Shown here: positions 1 through 8,570 of the stretch, piece after piece
Layout: each line of letters opens with the position of its first letter
How positions within the stretch are numbered: position 1 is the first letter of the stretch
Source of the DNA: Pelomonas sp036404855
GTDB taxonomy: Bacteria > Pseudomonadota > Gammaproteobacteria > Burkholderiales > Burkholderiaceae_C
Assembly: GCF_036404855.1 (NCBI RefSeq)
Contig: NZ_DASWYS010000223.1
Span: 1-41,733 of the forward strand
Direction of reading: 5' to 3'
DNA: 41,733 bases
Translations under genes and position numbers: made by a program
Notes under the pieces: generated by a model
Database searches by the model: none
The model's input: the letters and a program-made list of their open reading frames with translations, nothing else
What the model was told of the DNA's origin: nothing

Positions 1-367
1 GGCTGCGGTTGGCCATCACGGCCCGGGCGCGCTCCACGCTGGCCTCGTCTGCCAGCAGGTCGTACAGCGAGGTACTCCGCAGTTGCTGATCGCTGCGGCC
101 CACCAGATCGCACAGCGCGGTGTTGGTCTCCTCGATACGGCCCTGCGCGTCGCAGACCACCAGCACGTCCGACATCGCCGACAGCACGCTGAAGATGAAT
201 TGCTGTGACTGCTCCAGCTCGGCGTTCTTCTTCTCCAGCTCGATCTCGTCGTGCACCAGCTGCGAATACACCTCGTCCATCTTCTGGATCACGTCAACCC
301 AGGCGGCATCGTCCATGCCTTGTGGTGGCACGGGCGGCTGGGCGTCGAAAGGCGGGCGCGGCGGCAT
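1..367 (-). CDS. hoxJ: HoxJ/HupT-type PAS sensor histidine kinase, N-terminal part (cut by window edge)
   Basis: This is the beginning of the histidine kinase that partners the H2-sensing hydrogenase HoxBC and acts on the response regulator HoxA. About 122 residues are visible. They show an acidic, Glu/Lys-rich coiled-coil stretch (EIELEKKNAELEQSQQ) followed by a PAS domain beginning FIFSVLSAMSDVLVVCD. The kinase core lies outside the window. The start is the ATG at 365-367, 5 nt after the hoxC stop, so the two genes are probably translationally coupled. The start could also be the Met at about residue 18. In the family, HoxJ binds the HoxBC dimer through its PAS region and its kinase activity is set by H2. 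Whether the kinase is intact, or mutated as in C. necator strain H16, cannot be seen here. Confidence 0.85.
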   Translation of the reverse strand, partial: MPPRPPFDAQPPVPPQGMDDAAWVDVIQKMDEVYSQLVHDEIELEKKNAELEQSQQFIFSVLSAMSDVLVVCDAQGRIEETNTALCDLVGRSDQQLRSTSLYDLLADEASVERARAVMANRS

Positions 368-372
368 GTCGC

Positions 373-1833
373 TCAATGCACGGTGCAGACCATGCACGGG
401 TCGAAGGAGCGCACGATGTGCTGCACGGCCACCGGCGTGTCCTCGCCGTCCCGCACCGGCGCACCGACCAGGGCCTGCTCCAGCGCGCCGGGCGTGCCCG
501 CGGCGTCGCGTGGCGAGAAGTTCCAGCTCGTGGGGGCGACGATCTGATAGTTGGCGATGCGGCCGCCACGCACGGCGACCCAATGGCCCAGGCTGCCGCG
601 CGCCGCCTCGTTCAGGCCCATGCCCTCACCCTCGTCGGGCAGTCGGACCTCGTGGCAATAGGGCTGTTGCGACTGCAACGCCTGCAGCCAGACCTCGATG
701 CGCGGCACCACGCGCGCCAGTTCCAGCGCTCGAGCCAGCACGCGCGTGAAGACAGTGCCGCCATGCCGGCGCACGGCGTCGTGCACCAGCGGGTGGCCAG
801 CCGCGAGCTGGCGAGCGATGGCGCCGGTCTCGACGACCTGGCCGGCCAGACGTGGCGCCTTGTTCCAGGTGTAGGCGCCGGGCTTGTCGGCGTCGGGCTC
901 GGTCAGGCCCTCGCTCGGGTGACGCGGGCCACCGGCGTCCGAAAGCCAGGCATGCGTGGCGTCCTCGCGAATGGCCGCGGTGTTCACCGCCTGCAGGTGC
1001 TGCAGCGCGGCGTCCCACACGCCGGCGGCAAAGGCATGGCCACCGCCGGGCTGTGGATAGGCGCCATAGCTCAGGTAGCGCCCCGGGCCGGGCCCGAGCG
1101 CAGCCAGCGCTGGGTCCAGCATGGTGCTCAGGAACAAGCGGAAGTCACCGCGTGCGGGTTGCTGCGCATGCCAGGCCCACAGCGCCGCCTCGTCGGGCAA
1201 CGCGTCAAAGGCCTCCAGCGCCATGCCGCCAAAGAGCTCGCGCTCCAGGAAGCCACGAAACTCGCGCACACGCGCCAGCAGCCGCGTGCGCTCGGCGGGC
1301 TCCACGGCACGCGACGATCCGCCGGGCTCCAGGCCCTGCGTGTGCGGCCATTTGCCAGCCAGCGTGCCCAGCAGCTCGAACCAGCGCGCTCGCGCGGCGA
1401 TGGCTTTGCGCACCTGCTCGCCACGGTCGGGCAGGAAGCGCGCCACCGCATCCTCGTGCCAGGGGCGGCCCGCGTAGGCGGCGCGCGCGAAGTCCGGCAT
1501 GAAGAACAGGTAAAAGTGTGTCAGGTGGTCGGCCAGGTTCTCGATGGCCAGGATGGTGTTGGTCACATGGCGACCGTTGGGCGGCATTGCCACGCCGGCA
1601 AGGTCGGCCAGCGCATGGGCAGCCGCGACGGACTGGGACACTGAGCAGATGCCGCAAATGCGCGGCACGAACACCAACGCATCGTGCGGCACCTTGCCCT
1701 GCAGGATCTGCTCGAAGCCTCGGTACATCGGCGAGTTCACATGCGCTGCGCGCACGCGGCCGTCGGCGATGTCGAGCGTGACCTCCAGATCACCCTCCAC
1801 ACGGTTGAATGGACCAACGATCAGCCTGGCCAT
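373..1833 (-). CDS. hoxC: Regulatory [NiFe] hydrogenase large subunit (H2 sensor)
   Basis: HoxC (HupV) is the large subunit of the cytoplasmic regulatory hydrogenase that senses H2. It has 486 residues. The Ni-Fe ligand motifs are RICGIC (Cys60, Cys63) near the N-terminus and DPCMVC at the extreme C-terminus. The protein ends three residues later in TVH, so there is no C-terminal peptide for an endopeptidase to remove, which is the hallmark of sensor hydrogenases. Ile62 and Phe110 are present, the bulky gas-channel residues described for the C. necator sensor. The MBH large subunit at 17062-18918 has Val and Leu in the matching places. The gene lies 4 nt after hoxB and 5 nt before hoxJ. No Tat-bearing partner is expected, because the complex stays in the cytoplasm. 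Confidence 0.96.
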   Translation of the reverse strand: MARLIVGPFNRVEGDLEVTLDIADGRVRAAHVNSPMYRGFEQILQGKVPHDALVFVPRICGICSVSQSVAAAHALADLAGVAMPPNGRHVTNTILAIENLADHLTHFYLFFMPDFARAAYAGRPWHEDAVARFLPDRGEQVRKAIAARARWFELLGTLAGKWPHTQGLEPGGSSRAVEPAERTRLLARVREFRGFLERELFGGMALEAFDALPDEAALWAWHAQQPARGDFRLFLSTMLDPALAALGPGPGRYLSYGAYPQPGGGHAFAAGVWDAALQHLQAVNTAAIREDATHAWLSDAGGPRHPSEGLTEPDADKPGAYTWNKAPRLAGQVVETGAIARQLAAGHPLVHDAVRRHGGTVFTRVLARALELARVVPRIEVWLQALQSQQPYCHEVRLPDEGEGMGLNEAARGSLGHWVAVRGGRIANYQIVAPTSWNFSPRDAAGTPGALEQALVGAPVRDGEDTPVAVQHIVRSFDPCMVCTVH

Positions 1834-1837
1834 GCCA

Positions 1838-2854
1838 TCACTTCAGCCTTGTGCGCCGGATCGCCGGCGTGACGACGCGATGATCGGCCGTCGCGTTGAT
1901 CTTCACCCGCTTGGGCGTGGCCGACTTGGACAGTGACGCCAGTGCCACGAACCAGGCCTTCGGCATGTCGGTGGGCAGGCCGATGGGGATGCCGGCGATC
2001 TTGGGGGTCTCATGGAAGGGATGGCCCGGCTCCTGGAAGCCCGGCTCCGTGCAGGCGATGCAGGCATAGCCACCCCGCGTACAGGACCCCTCACCGTTCC
2101 ACAGCCGCGTGTTGCAGTCGGCATGAACCTGCGTGCCCTTGCAGCCCATGTGCTCCATCATGCAGCCCAGGTCGGACGGTTTCTCGGCACTGGCCTTGAA
2201 CTCGTAGAACTCGTTGCGCGTGCAACCGTGGTGCACCAGCTGGTCGGCATACAGGCGCGGCCGACCCAGCGCATCCAGCGCCCCGGCATCCAGCTCACCC
2301 GCGGCCAGTGCCATCAGCGTATCGACGACCCACCCCGGGTGCGTGGGGCAGCCCGCCACGTTGACGACCGGCAGGCCCTGCCTGGACCGGAAGGCGGCGC
2401 CGAGCAGGCCACCGATGCGCTCGTCCTCGTACTGCAATCCACAGGCGTCCGTCGGGTTGACTCCGCCAGCCGTGACACCTCCCCAGGCCGCACAGCTGCC
2501 GATGGCCGCGACAACGCCAGCCCGCTCAGCCAGCCGCTGAACCCAATCGATCATCGGCAGTCCGGTGCCCGCCAGGACGTGAAAGCGGCCCGTGCCGTTG
2601 GGGCCCCGCAGCAGCGCGCCCTCGACGCACAACGCGTCAAGCCGGACACGGCCTTCCAGCACATCGTTCAGCAGGGCGACGACGTCGCCGCCGCTCTCCA
2701 GCGATAGCGACGGATGCCACAGCAGATGGATGCCCGCATCACGCAACTGACCGTGGAAGTCGGTCGTGTCGGCGCACAGCAGCGACATGCTGCAGCCGCC
2801 GCAGCCGCCGGACTGCAGCCACAACACGTTGAAGGGTTCGCGTGCCACGTTCAA
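1838..2854 (-). CDS. hoxB: Regulatory [NiFe] hydrogenase small subunit (H2 sensor)
   Basis: HoxB (HupU) is the iron-sulfur small subunit of the H2-sensing hydrogenase. It has 338 residues and begins MNVAREPFNVLWLQ with no twin-arginine signal peptide, unlike HoxK in the same cluster. The first cluster motif is SGGCGGCSMS (Cys18, Cys21), with further Cys motifs for the proximal, medial and distal clusters along the chain. It lacks a C-terminal membrane anchor. The C-terminal tail (about 50 residues after the last Cys motif) is the region which in the family carries electrons or docks to the HoxJ kinase. The start codon overlaps the hoxA stop by 4 nt (ATGA), indicating translational coupling. 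The family heterodimer pairs with itself and then with HoxJ. Confidence 0.95.
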   Translation of the reverse strand: MNVAREPFNVLWLQSGGCGGCSMSLLCADTTDFHGQLRDAGIHLLWHPSLSLESGGDVVALLNDVLEGRVRLDALCVEGALLRGPNGTGRFHVLAGTGLPMIDWVQRLAERAGVVAAIGSCAAWGGVTAGGVNPTDACGLQYEDERIGGLLGAAFRSRQGLPVVNVAGCPTHPGWVVDTLMALAAGELDAGALDALGRPRLYADQLVHHGCTRNEFYEFKASAEKPSDLGCMMEHMGCKGTQVHADCNTRLWNGEGSCTRGGYACIACTEPGFQEPGHPFHETPKIAGIPIGLPTDMPKAWFVALASLSKSATPKRVKINATADHRVVTPAIRRTRLK

Positions 2855-4299
2855 TCCTCCAGCCCGAAGCGCTTCATCTTGCCGCGCAGGCCCACCCGCG
2901 ACAGGCCCAACTCCAACGCGGCGCGGGTCTTGTTCCAGCGTTGGCGCAGCAGCGTCTCGCGCAGCAGCATGGCCTCCACGGCATCCAGCCGCTCGGCCAG
3001 CGTGCCGCTGGACGGCAATGCCAGCGCCTGCGCCTGCACGCTGCGGCCCGCCTGACCCTGCAAGACGCGCGACGAGAACGCGGCGGCGGTGATCTCGTCG
3101 CTGTCGCTCAGCGCCACGGCGCGCGAGATCTCGTTGCGAAGCTCCCGGATGTTGCCGGGCCAGGGATAGGCCAGCAGCGCGGCCAGAGCGTCGTCGCTCA
3201 GCGTTGCCTGCGGATGGCCCAGTGCCGGTGCCACGTCGGCCAGCACGCGACGGGCAATGGGCGCAATGTCCCCGCCACGCTCACGCAGCGGCGGCAGGGT
3301 TAGGGTGACGCAGGCGATGCGGTAGTAGAGGTCTTCGCGGAACAGCCCGTCGCGCACGCGCTGCTCCAGGTCGCGGTGGGTGGCAGCGATGACACGCACG
3401 TCCACCGGCACCACGCGCGTCGCGCCCACGGGTCGCACCTCGCCTTCCTGCAGAACGCGCAACAACCTCAGCTGGAAGGCCGGCGACGTCTCACCGATTT
3501 CGTCGAGAAAGACCGTCCCGCCGTCGGCGCGCTGGAACAAGCCCACGTGGTCATCGAAGGCACCCGTGAAAGCGCCACGCTTGTGCCCGAAAAGCTCTGA
3601 CTCGAGCAGTGTGTCCGTCAGCGCGGCGCAGTTCTCCACAACGAAGGCGCCGCCCGCGCGGGGACTGGCGTAGTGCATCGCGCGCGCCAGCAGCTCCTTG
3701 CCGGTGCCGGACTCGCCTTGGACCAACACACTCAGGTCCACACGTGCCATGCGCTCGGCCAGTGCGCAGACCGCGTCCATGGGGCTGCCAGGCACGCGCT
3801 CGATGCGGTCGAAGTCGAAGGTGGCGCGAGCGCGCGCCAGTTTGCGCTCGGCCCGCTGGCGAAGCACCGGCGTGCTGGTGCGCAACTCCAGGTCCAGACG
3901 GTGCATGTCTCGCTGCAGCGTGCGCGCTTCGGCGGCGTTGCGCACGGTGCCCAGCAGATGCTCGGGGATCCAGGGTTTGAGGATGTACTGGTAGATGCCT
4001 GCGTCGTTGATGCCGGCAATGATGTCCTCGGAATCGGTGTAGCCCGAGATGACGATGCGCACCGTGTCCGGCCAACGCTCACGCACCTCTTTCAGGAAGG
4101 CCACGCCGGTGAGGCCGGGCATGCGCTGGTCGCACAGGATGACGCTGACGTCCTGGCGCTCCATGTGCACGCGGGCCTCGTCGGCACCGCTGGCGGTAAG
4201 CACGGTGAAGTCCTCGTCCAACGTGCGGCGCATCGCGTCCTGGGAGCGCACCTCGTCATCAACCACCAGCACGCGCGGCAGATCCACCATCGTGCTCAC
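2851..4299 (-). CDS. hoxA: NtrC-family sigma-54 activator of hydrogenase genes
   Basis: HoxA (HupR) is the response regulator that switches on hydrogenase transcription. It reads as 482 residues from a GTG at 4297-4299, preceded by GGAGG at 5 nt. An ATG three codons later is possible but worse placed. Domains in order are a receiver with the acidic pocket VVDDE and acceptor Asp57 (LCDQRMPG), a sigma-54 AAA+ domain with Walker A GESGTGKE, the sigma-54 contact loop GAFTGA (about 242-247) and Walker B FLDEIGE, and a Fis-type helix-turn-helix at the C-terminus. An intact GAFTGA loop means it needs sigma-54 promoters. In C. necator the unphosphorylated form is the activator, and here that is only an inference. 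The gene overlaps hoxB and starts 1 nt after the hoxX stop. Confidence 0.94.
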   Translation of the reverse strand: MSTMVDLPRVLVVDDEVRSQDAMRRTLDEDFTVLTASGADEARVHMERQDVSVILCDQRMPGLTGVAFLKEVRERWPDTVRIVISGYTDSEDIIAGINDAGIYQYILKPWIPEHLLGTVRNAAEARTLQRDMHRLDLELRTSTPVLRQRAERKLARARATFDFDRIERVPGSPMDAVCALAERMARVDLSVLVQGESGTGKELLARAMHYASPRAGGAFVVENCAALTDTLLESELFGHKRGAFTGAFDDHVGLFQRADGGTVFLDEIGETSPAFQLRLLRVLQEGEVRPVGATRVVPVDVRVIAATHRDLEQRVRDGLFREDLYYRIACVTLTLPPLRERGGDIAPIARRVLADVAPALGHPQATLSDDALAALLAYPWPGNIRELRNEISRAVALSDSDEITAAAFSSRVLQGQAGRSVQAQALALPSSGTLAERLDAVEAMLLRETLLRQRWNKTRAALELGLSRVGLRGKMKRFGLED

Positions 4300-4300
4300 G

Positions 4301-6049
4301 TCAGCCTCCGGCGCCGCGGTGCACGGCGAGATGGCGCGGCGTCCACGCTTGCGGCAACTTATGGACGAAGTGGTAGCGCGCCACGTGGTAGCTGGGATCG
4401 AAGCCGTAGAAGTTGCGGTGCATGCGGGAGAGTTCGTCCTGGCGGTACTCGGCGAGCGGGCGGCGTGCCTCATCGGCAATTCGCGCGACCTGCTTGTCGG
4501 CGACGCGCCGCGCCAGATTGTGCGACACCGCCAGGGCCAGCGCCCCGGCCACGGCCTGCGCTTCGAAGGCCGTAGGGTCCGCGTCAACGCAGCGGTCGAT
4601 GAGCCCCAGCCGGGCGGCCTCCGCCGCCCCGAGCGGCAATCGTCGCTGCATCAGGGCACGCGCACCGTCGGCACCAAGCCGACGCGGAAGCAGATAGGTC
4701 CAGTACTCCGAGCCGTAGAGGTTGCCCATGTTCTTGTAGTGCGGGTTCAGCACCACGCCGCGATGTGCCCAGACCTCGTCGGCCGCCAGCGCGAGGAAGG
4801 CGCCGCCAGCGCCCGCATTGCCGCGCAGCGCGGCCACTGTCAGCCGGTCCGTCGTCGTGATCAACTCGAGGGCGACGTCGTCCATTGCATTGATATTTCG
4901 CCAGGACTCGTCGGCCGCGCTGTCGTCCGGCCGATGCGCGGCCGCCTCGATGCAATTGAGGTGGATGCCGTTGCTGAAGAAGTCGCCCCCCCCGAGCAGC
5001 AGCAGCACGCGGGTGTCACGGCGTCTGACCTCGCGCAGCGCGGCCAGCAATCGCTCGCACTGTGCGGTCGACATGGCGCCGTTGTGGAAGTCGAAGGACA
5101 GGCAGCCCACCCGGGCACCTGGCGGCCCCAGCTCGCGGTAGCGCAGCTCGCCCCACTCGTCGTCGGGCCGCTCCAGCGGCGCAGGCCGCTCGGGCAGCCG
5201 TTCGGCCTGCGCGGCAAAGGCCAGTGCTGCCGGCAGCTTGAATGGCGCGCCATCGCCGCATGCCGACGCCGCGCGGGCATGGCCTATCCACACTGCACCG
5301 TCGATGGTGCGGCGCAGCAGGGCGCCATCACGCCGCGCCAGCAGCTCACCCGGCGCGCCTGGGGGCAGCGTGGCCAGCACTGCCGTGCTCGCCGCGTGGC
5401 CGTCGCAGAGATGGCAGGGCAGGCCGAACAGCTCGTCGGCCACGCCGGGCTGGCCGTCGGCGCTGCGCAGCTTGGCGAGCACGCGGTCCGTGCCGTCCCG
5501 CAGCCAGTCGATGCGCCGCGCCGACTGCGGCATCGCCGGCCGCCACGTCCCGGCGAGCGCGGCCGCTGCCGTGGGCGCCCTTGCGCCCCCTTCGGCGAAG
5601 CGCGTCACCGCGCGCAGCACCGCCTGCACTGCCGCCTCGGCCACCTCGCGGCGGTAGAGACTGCCCTTGGGGGCGGCACGCATCGCCACGCAGGCATGGT
5701 CCCAGACCGGACCGGCGTCGAACTCGGCATTGGCCTGCAGCACCGTGACACCCCAGTCCTGGCGCCCTTCAAGCACGGCCCAGTCCAGCGCAGACGGACC
5801 GCGGTCCCCCGGCGGCCCGGGATGGACGACGAGACACGGCAGCCGTGTCCACACGGACGCCGGGATGCGCCGCTTCAGGAATGGCGCGACGACCAACTGC
5901 GGCCCGAACAGTTCGACCGCCTCCTCGGTGACGCGTTCGGCAATGTCGAACTCAACGGACAGGGTGTGCCCGAGTGCGCCAAGCTCGATGAACAGGCGCT
6001 GCGTCAGGCTGTTGAAGCCGTGGCACAGCAGCAGGATGCGCAGCGTCAT
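4301..6049 (-). CDS. hoxX: HoxX, CO-ligand synthesis protein for [NiFe] hydrogenase
   Basis: HoxX makes the active-site carbon monoxide ligand of NiFe hydrogenases under aerobic conditions, using a formyl group from formyl-tetrahydrofolate. This 582-residue protein has the two expected halves. The first is an N-terminal formyltransferase-like domain (MTLRILLLCHGFNSLTQR, then HPGPPGDRGPSALDW). The second is a C-terminal enoyl-CoA hydratase/isomerase-like domain (SFDFHNGAMS, LLLLGGGDFFSNGIHLN, GNAGAGGAFLALAADEVWA). The ATG at 6047-6049 is chosen over an upstream TTG because family members begin at this point. The gene follows hypE by 17 nt and precedes hoxA by 1 nt. Its presence fits a hydrogenase matured in air, where the alternative anaerobic CO source is insufficient. 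Confidence 0.95.
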   Translation of the reverse strand: MTLRILLLCHGFNSLTQRLFIELGALGHTLSVEFDIAERVTEEAVELFGPQLVVAPFLKRRIPASVWTRLPCLVVHPGPPGDRGPSALDWAVLEGRQDWGVTVLQANAEFDAGPVWDHACVAMRAAPKGSLYRREVAEAAVQAVLRAVTRFAEGGARAPTAAAALAGTWRPAMPQSARRIDWLRDGTDRVLAKLRSADGQPGVADELFGLPCHLCDGHAASTAVLATLPPGAPGELLARRDGALLRRTIDGAVWIGHARAASACGDGAPFKLPAALAFAAQAERLPERPAPLERPDDEWGELRYRELGPPGARVGCLSFDFHNGAMSTAQCERLLAALREVRRRDTRVLLLLGGGDFFSNGIHLNCIEAAAHRPDDSAADESWRNINAMDDVALELITTTDRLTVAALRGNAGAGGAFLALAADEVWAHRGVVLNPHYKNMGNLYGSEYWTYLLPRRLGADGARALMQRRLPLGAAEAARLGLIDRCVDADPTAFEAQAVAGALALAVSHNLARRVADKQVARIADEARRPLAEYRQDELSRMHRNFYGFDPSYHVARYHFVHKLPQAWTPRHLAVHRGAGG

Positions 6050-6066
6050 GCCGATCCCGATCAGGC

Positions 6067-7119
6067 CTAGCAAATGCGCGGCAATTGCTCACCGCTGAGC
6101 CAGTCGACGACACGCCGCCCGCCGAAACGCGTCGCCATCTGCACGAAGTGGTGGGGGTCGTCCGTGACGCTGCCGATGCGCACTGCATCGGCGCCACGCG
6201 GATGCGCGCGCATCGCCGCGAGCACCGCCTCGGCCGCCTCGGGAGCGCAGGCCGCCACCAGCTTGCCCTCGTTGGCGACATAGAGCGGATCCAGTCCCAG
6301 CAACTCGCAGGCTGCATCGACCTGGGGCAACACTGGGATGGCCGCCTCGTCAAGCAGCATGCCAACACGGGACTGGCGCGCGATCTCGTTCAACGTCGTC
6401 GCCAGCCCGCCCCGCGTCGGGTCACGCAGCACGCGCACCCCGCCCGGGGCGGCATCCAGCATGGCCGCCACAAGCGTGTGCAGCGCGGCGGAATCGGAGG
6501 CGATGGTGGTCTCGAACTCCAGCGACTCGCGCTGCGACAGCACGGCCACGCCGTGGTCGCCGATCGTGCCGGACAGCAGCAGCACGTCGCCAGGGCGGGC
6601 GTTGGCGCCCCCCACGTTGACGCCAGGCGGCACCACCCCAAGGCCCGTGGTGCTGATGAAGACACCGTCACCTTTCCCCTTCTCGACGACCTTGGTGTCA
6701 CCCGTGACGACCGGCACGCCCGCCTCGCGCGAAGCGGCTGCCATCGACTCGACGATGCGCTTCAGGTCGGCCAGGGGGAAGCCTTCCTCCAGGATGAAGC
6801 TCGCCGTCAGGTAGAGCGGCCGGGCGCCGCACATCGCCACGTCGTTGATGGTGCCGTGCACGCTCAAGGCGCCGAGGTCGCCGCCGGGGAAGAAGAGCGG
6901 CGAGACCACATGGGCGTCGGTCGCCATCACGAGGCGGTGGCCGGCCGGGATCTCCAGCGTGGCGCCATCGTTTCCCTGCTGCAAGAACGGGTTGTCGAAC
7001 GCCTTGACGAACAGCTCCTCAATCAGCTGTGCCGCCGCACGGCCGCCCGCGCCATGACCCATGTCTACGCGGCCGTTGCGGATGTCCAGCGGCCTTGTGT
7101 AGTCCTTGCGCGCGTTCAT
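6067..7119 (-). CDS. hypE: HypE, carbamoyl dehydratase (cyanide ligand synthesis)
   Basis: HypE takes the carbamoyl group from HypF onto its C-terminal cysteine and dehydrates it with ATP to a thiocyanate, the source of the CN ligands on the active-site iron. The protein has 350 residues and ends in PRIC, the invariant carrier cysteine. The N-terminal VDMGHGAGGRAAAQLIEELF and the glycine-rich GDTKVVEKGKGDGVFI are AIR-synthetase (PurM)-like ATP-binding motifs. The start is the ATG at 7117-7119, behind an AAAGGTG Shine-Dalgarno-like site. A longer reading into hypD has no family similarity. It is separated from hypD by 73 nt, the largest gap in the cluster. Confidence 0.96.
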   Translation of the reverse strand: MNARKDYTRPLDIRNGRVDMGHGAGGRAAAQLIEELFVKAFDNPFLQQGNDGATLEIPAGHRLVMATDAHVVSPLFFPGGDLGALSVHGTINDVAMCGARPLYLTASFILEEGFPLADLKRIVESMAAASREAGVPVVTGDTKVVEKGKGDGVFISTTGLGVVPPGVNVGGANARPGDVLLLSGTIGDHGVAVLSQRESLEFETTIASDSAALHTLVAAMLDAAPGGVRVLRDPTRGGLATTLNEIARQSRVGMLLDEAAIPVLPQVDAACELLGLDPLYVANEGKLVAACAPEAAEAVLAAMRAHPRGADAVRIGSVTDDPHHFVQMATRFGGRRVVDWLSGEQLPRIC

Positions 7120-7192
7120 GAATGCACCTTTCGGCCTTCGGCTTGTCCCGCCAGACGGGAGCGAGTTTGCTTGGGATGGTCCGGCACGGCGC
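7120..7192. other. 73-nt spacer between hypD and hypE with an inverted repeat
   Basis: This is the widest intergenic gap within the hydrogenase cluster. It holds a short inverted repeat, TCCCG-CCAGA-CGGGA at 7146-7160, next to a tandem TTCGGC motif at about 7130-7142. There is no T tract, so it is unlikely to be a strong intrinsic terminator. It could be a dispersed repeat, an mRNA-processing site or an internal control point. None of these is shown by the sequence. Confidence 0.4.
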
Positions 7193-8341
7193 TCATGCGG
7201 CCGCCTCAACCCGGACGGGGATGTCACGGAAGCGCCCGTAGGAGTAATGCGCCGCGCAGGCCCCCTCTGACGACACCATGCAGGAGCCGACCGGGTTCTC
7301 CGGGGTGCACACCGTGCCGAAGATCTTGCAGTCGGTCGGCTTCTTCACGCCGCGCAGGATGGCGCCGCACTCGCAGGCCTTGTTGTCAGCCACCGATTGG
7401 TAGCCCAGCTCGAAGCGACGCTCGGCATCGAAGGCCGCGAACGCGGGCCGGATCTTCAGCGCGCTGTAGGGCACCTCGCCCAGCCCGCGCCACTCGAAGC
7501 TGGTACGCAGCTCGAACACCTCGGACACCAGCTCCTGCGCCGTGAGGTTGCCCTCAGGCGTGACCGCGCGGGTGAACTCGTTCTCGACCTCGGCGCGTCC
7601 GTCGTTGACCTGGCGCACCAGCATCAGCACGGCTTGCATCACGTCCAGCGGCTCGAAGCCGGCGATCACCACCGGCTTGCGGTACTCCTGCGCGAAGTGG
7701 TCGTAGGGCGCCGAGCCGATCACGATGCTGACATGCGCCGGGCCGATAAAGCCATCGATAGGCACCGTGCCGTACTGGCGCACCTCTGGGCTTTCGAGGA
7801 TGTGGGTAATGGCCGACGGGGTCAGCACGTGGCAGCACAGGACGCTGAAGTTGGTGAGGCCCTCGCGCTGGGCGCTGCGGATCGCCAATGCGGTCGGCGG
7901 CGTGGTGGTTTCGAAGCCTATGGCGAAGAACACCACTTCGCGCTGCGGATTCTGGCGCGCGATCTGCAGCGCATCGGCCGCGGAATACACCATGCGGATG
8001 TCGCCGCCGCGGGCCTTGGCCTTCACCAGCGACAGGCCGTCGGAGGCAGGCACGCGCATCGTGTCGCCATAGGTGCAGACGATGGCGCCACGCTCCAGTG
8101 AAAGCCGGATGGCCAGGTCGATGCGGCCAATGGGCAGCACGCAGACGGGGCACCCCGGGCCGTGCACCATGCGCACGTTGGGCGGCAGCAGCTCGGCGAC
8201 GCCGTAGCGGGAGATGGCATGGGTGTGGCCGCCGCAGAACTCCATGAAGCTGTATTGCCGGTCCGGCAGGGCTTCGGCCAGCAGCCGGTCGGCGATCTTG
8301 CGGGCGATGTCGCCATCGCGGAACTCGTCGATGTATTTCAT
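7193..8341 (-). CDS. hypD: HypD, Fe(CN)2CO assembly scaffold
   Basis: HypD is the [4Fe-4S] scaffold on which the Fe(CN)2CO unit is built together with HypC. The protein has 382 residues from the ATG at 8339-8341, beginning MKYIDEFRDGD. Conserved motifs are FCGGHTHAISRYG (the Cys implicated in iron binding), HGPGCPVCVLP, and near the C-terminus the cluster cysteines in CECGAILRG, DCKIFG and CTPENPVGSCMVSSEG. The hypC stop is 1 nt upstream, so HypC and HypD are probably made in matched amounts, fitting their complex. The protein is cytoplasmic. Confidence 0.96.
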   Translation of the reverse strand: MKYIDEFRDGDIARKIADRLLAEALPDRQYSFMEFCGGHTHAISRYGVAELLPPNVRMVHGPGCPVCVLPIGRIDLAIRLSLERGAIVCTYGDTMRVPASDGLSLVKAKARGGDIRMVYSAADALQIARQNPQREVVFFAIGFETTTPPTALAIRSAQREGLTNFSVLCCHVLTPSAITHILESPEVRQYGTVPIDGFIGPAHVSIVIGSAPYDHFAQEYRKPVVIAGFEPLDVMQAVLMLVRQVNDGRAEVENEFTRAVTPEGNLTAQELVSEVFELRTSFEWRGLGEVPYSALKIRPAFAAFDAERRFELGYQSVADNKACECGAILRGVKKPTDCKIFGTVCTPENPVGSCMVSSEGACAAHYSYGRFRDIPVRVEAAA

Positions 8342-8342
8342 C

Positions 8343-8570
8343 TCAATGGCCCTGACTGGCGGAGAGCTCGCCGAACATGCGCAGCGTGCGTTCTGCCTCC
8401 TCCGGGTCGATCTGCCCGATCGCATGACCGACGTGAACGATCACGTAGTCGCCGACCGTGGCGTCAGGAACGAGCGCAATGGAGATTTCCTTGCGAATGC
8501 CGCCCAGCTCGACGAGGGCTTGTGCGCCGGGGCGAATCTCGATCAGCCGGGTGGGGATGGCTAGGCACAT
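8343..8570 (-). CDS. hypC: HypC, hydrogenase maturation chaperone
   Basis: HypC is a small chaperone of 75 residues that carries the Fe(CN)2CO unit with HypD and hands it to the large-subunit precursor. It starts MCLAIPTRLIEI. The Cys at position 2 after Met is the essential iron-binding residue, and the remainder has the OB-fold pattern GGIRKEISIALV-DYVIVHVGHAI. The gene overlaps the end of hypF by 10 nt and is followed 1 nt later by hypD. A second member of the family, HoxL, is encoded at 14293-14628 and is probably the MBH-specific chaperone. Confidence 0.96.
   Translation of the reverse strand: MCLAIPTRLIEIRPGAQALVELGGIRKEISIALVPDATVGDYVIVHVGHAIGQIDPEEAERTLRMFGELSASQGH

Noticed and set aside
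205..1644. Long plus-strand open frame opposite hoxC
   Set aside because: It is a shadow of a high-GC coding strand. The minus-strand frame has clear hydrogenase motifs, while this one has only Arg/Ala/Gly-rich text without family features.
4300..4587. N-terminal extension of HoxA of about 96 residues
   Set aside because: The extension is Arg/Ser/Thr-rich and lies over the end of hoxX. The receiver domain begins directly after the GTG at 4299, which has a good ribosome-binding site.
4049..6070. Plus-strand open frame of 673 codons opposite hoxX and the start of hoxA
   Set aside because: It shares the region with two well-supported genes and has no recognisable domain. The low stop frequency is due to GC-rich codon use.
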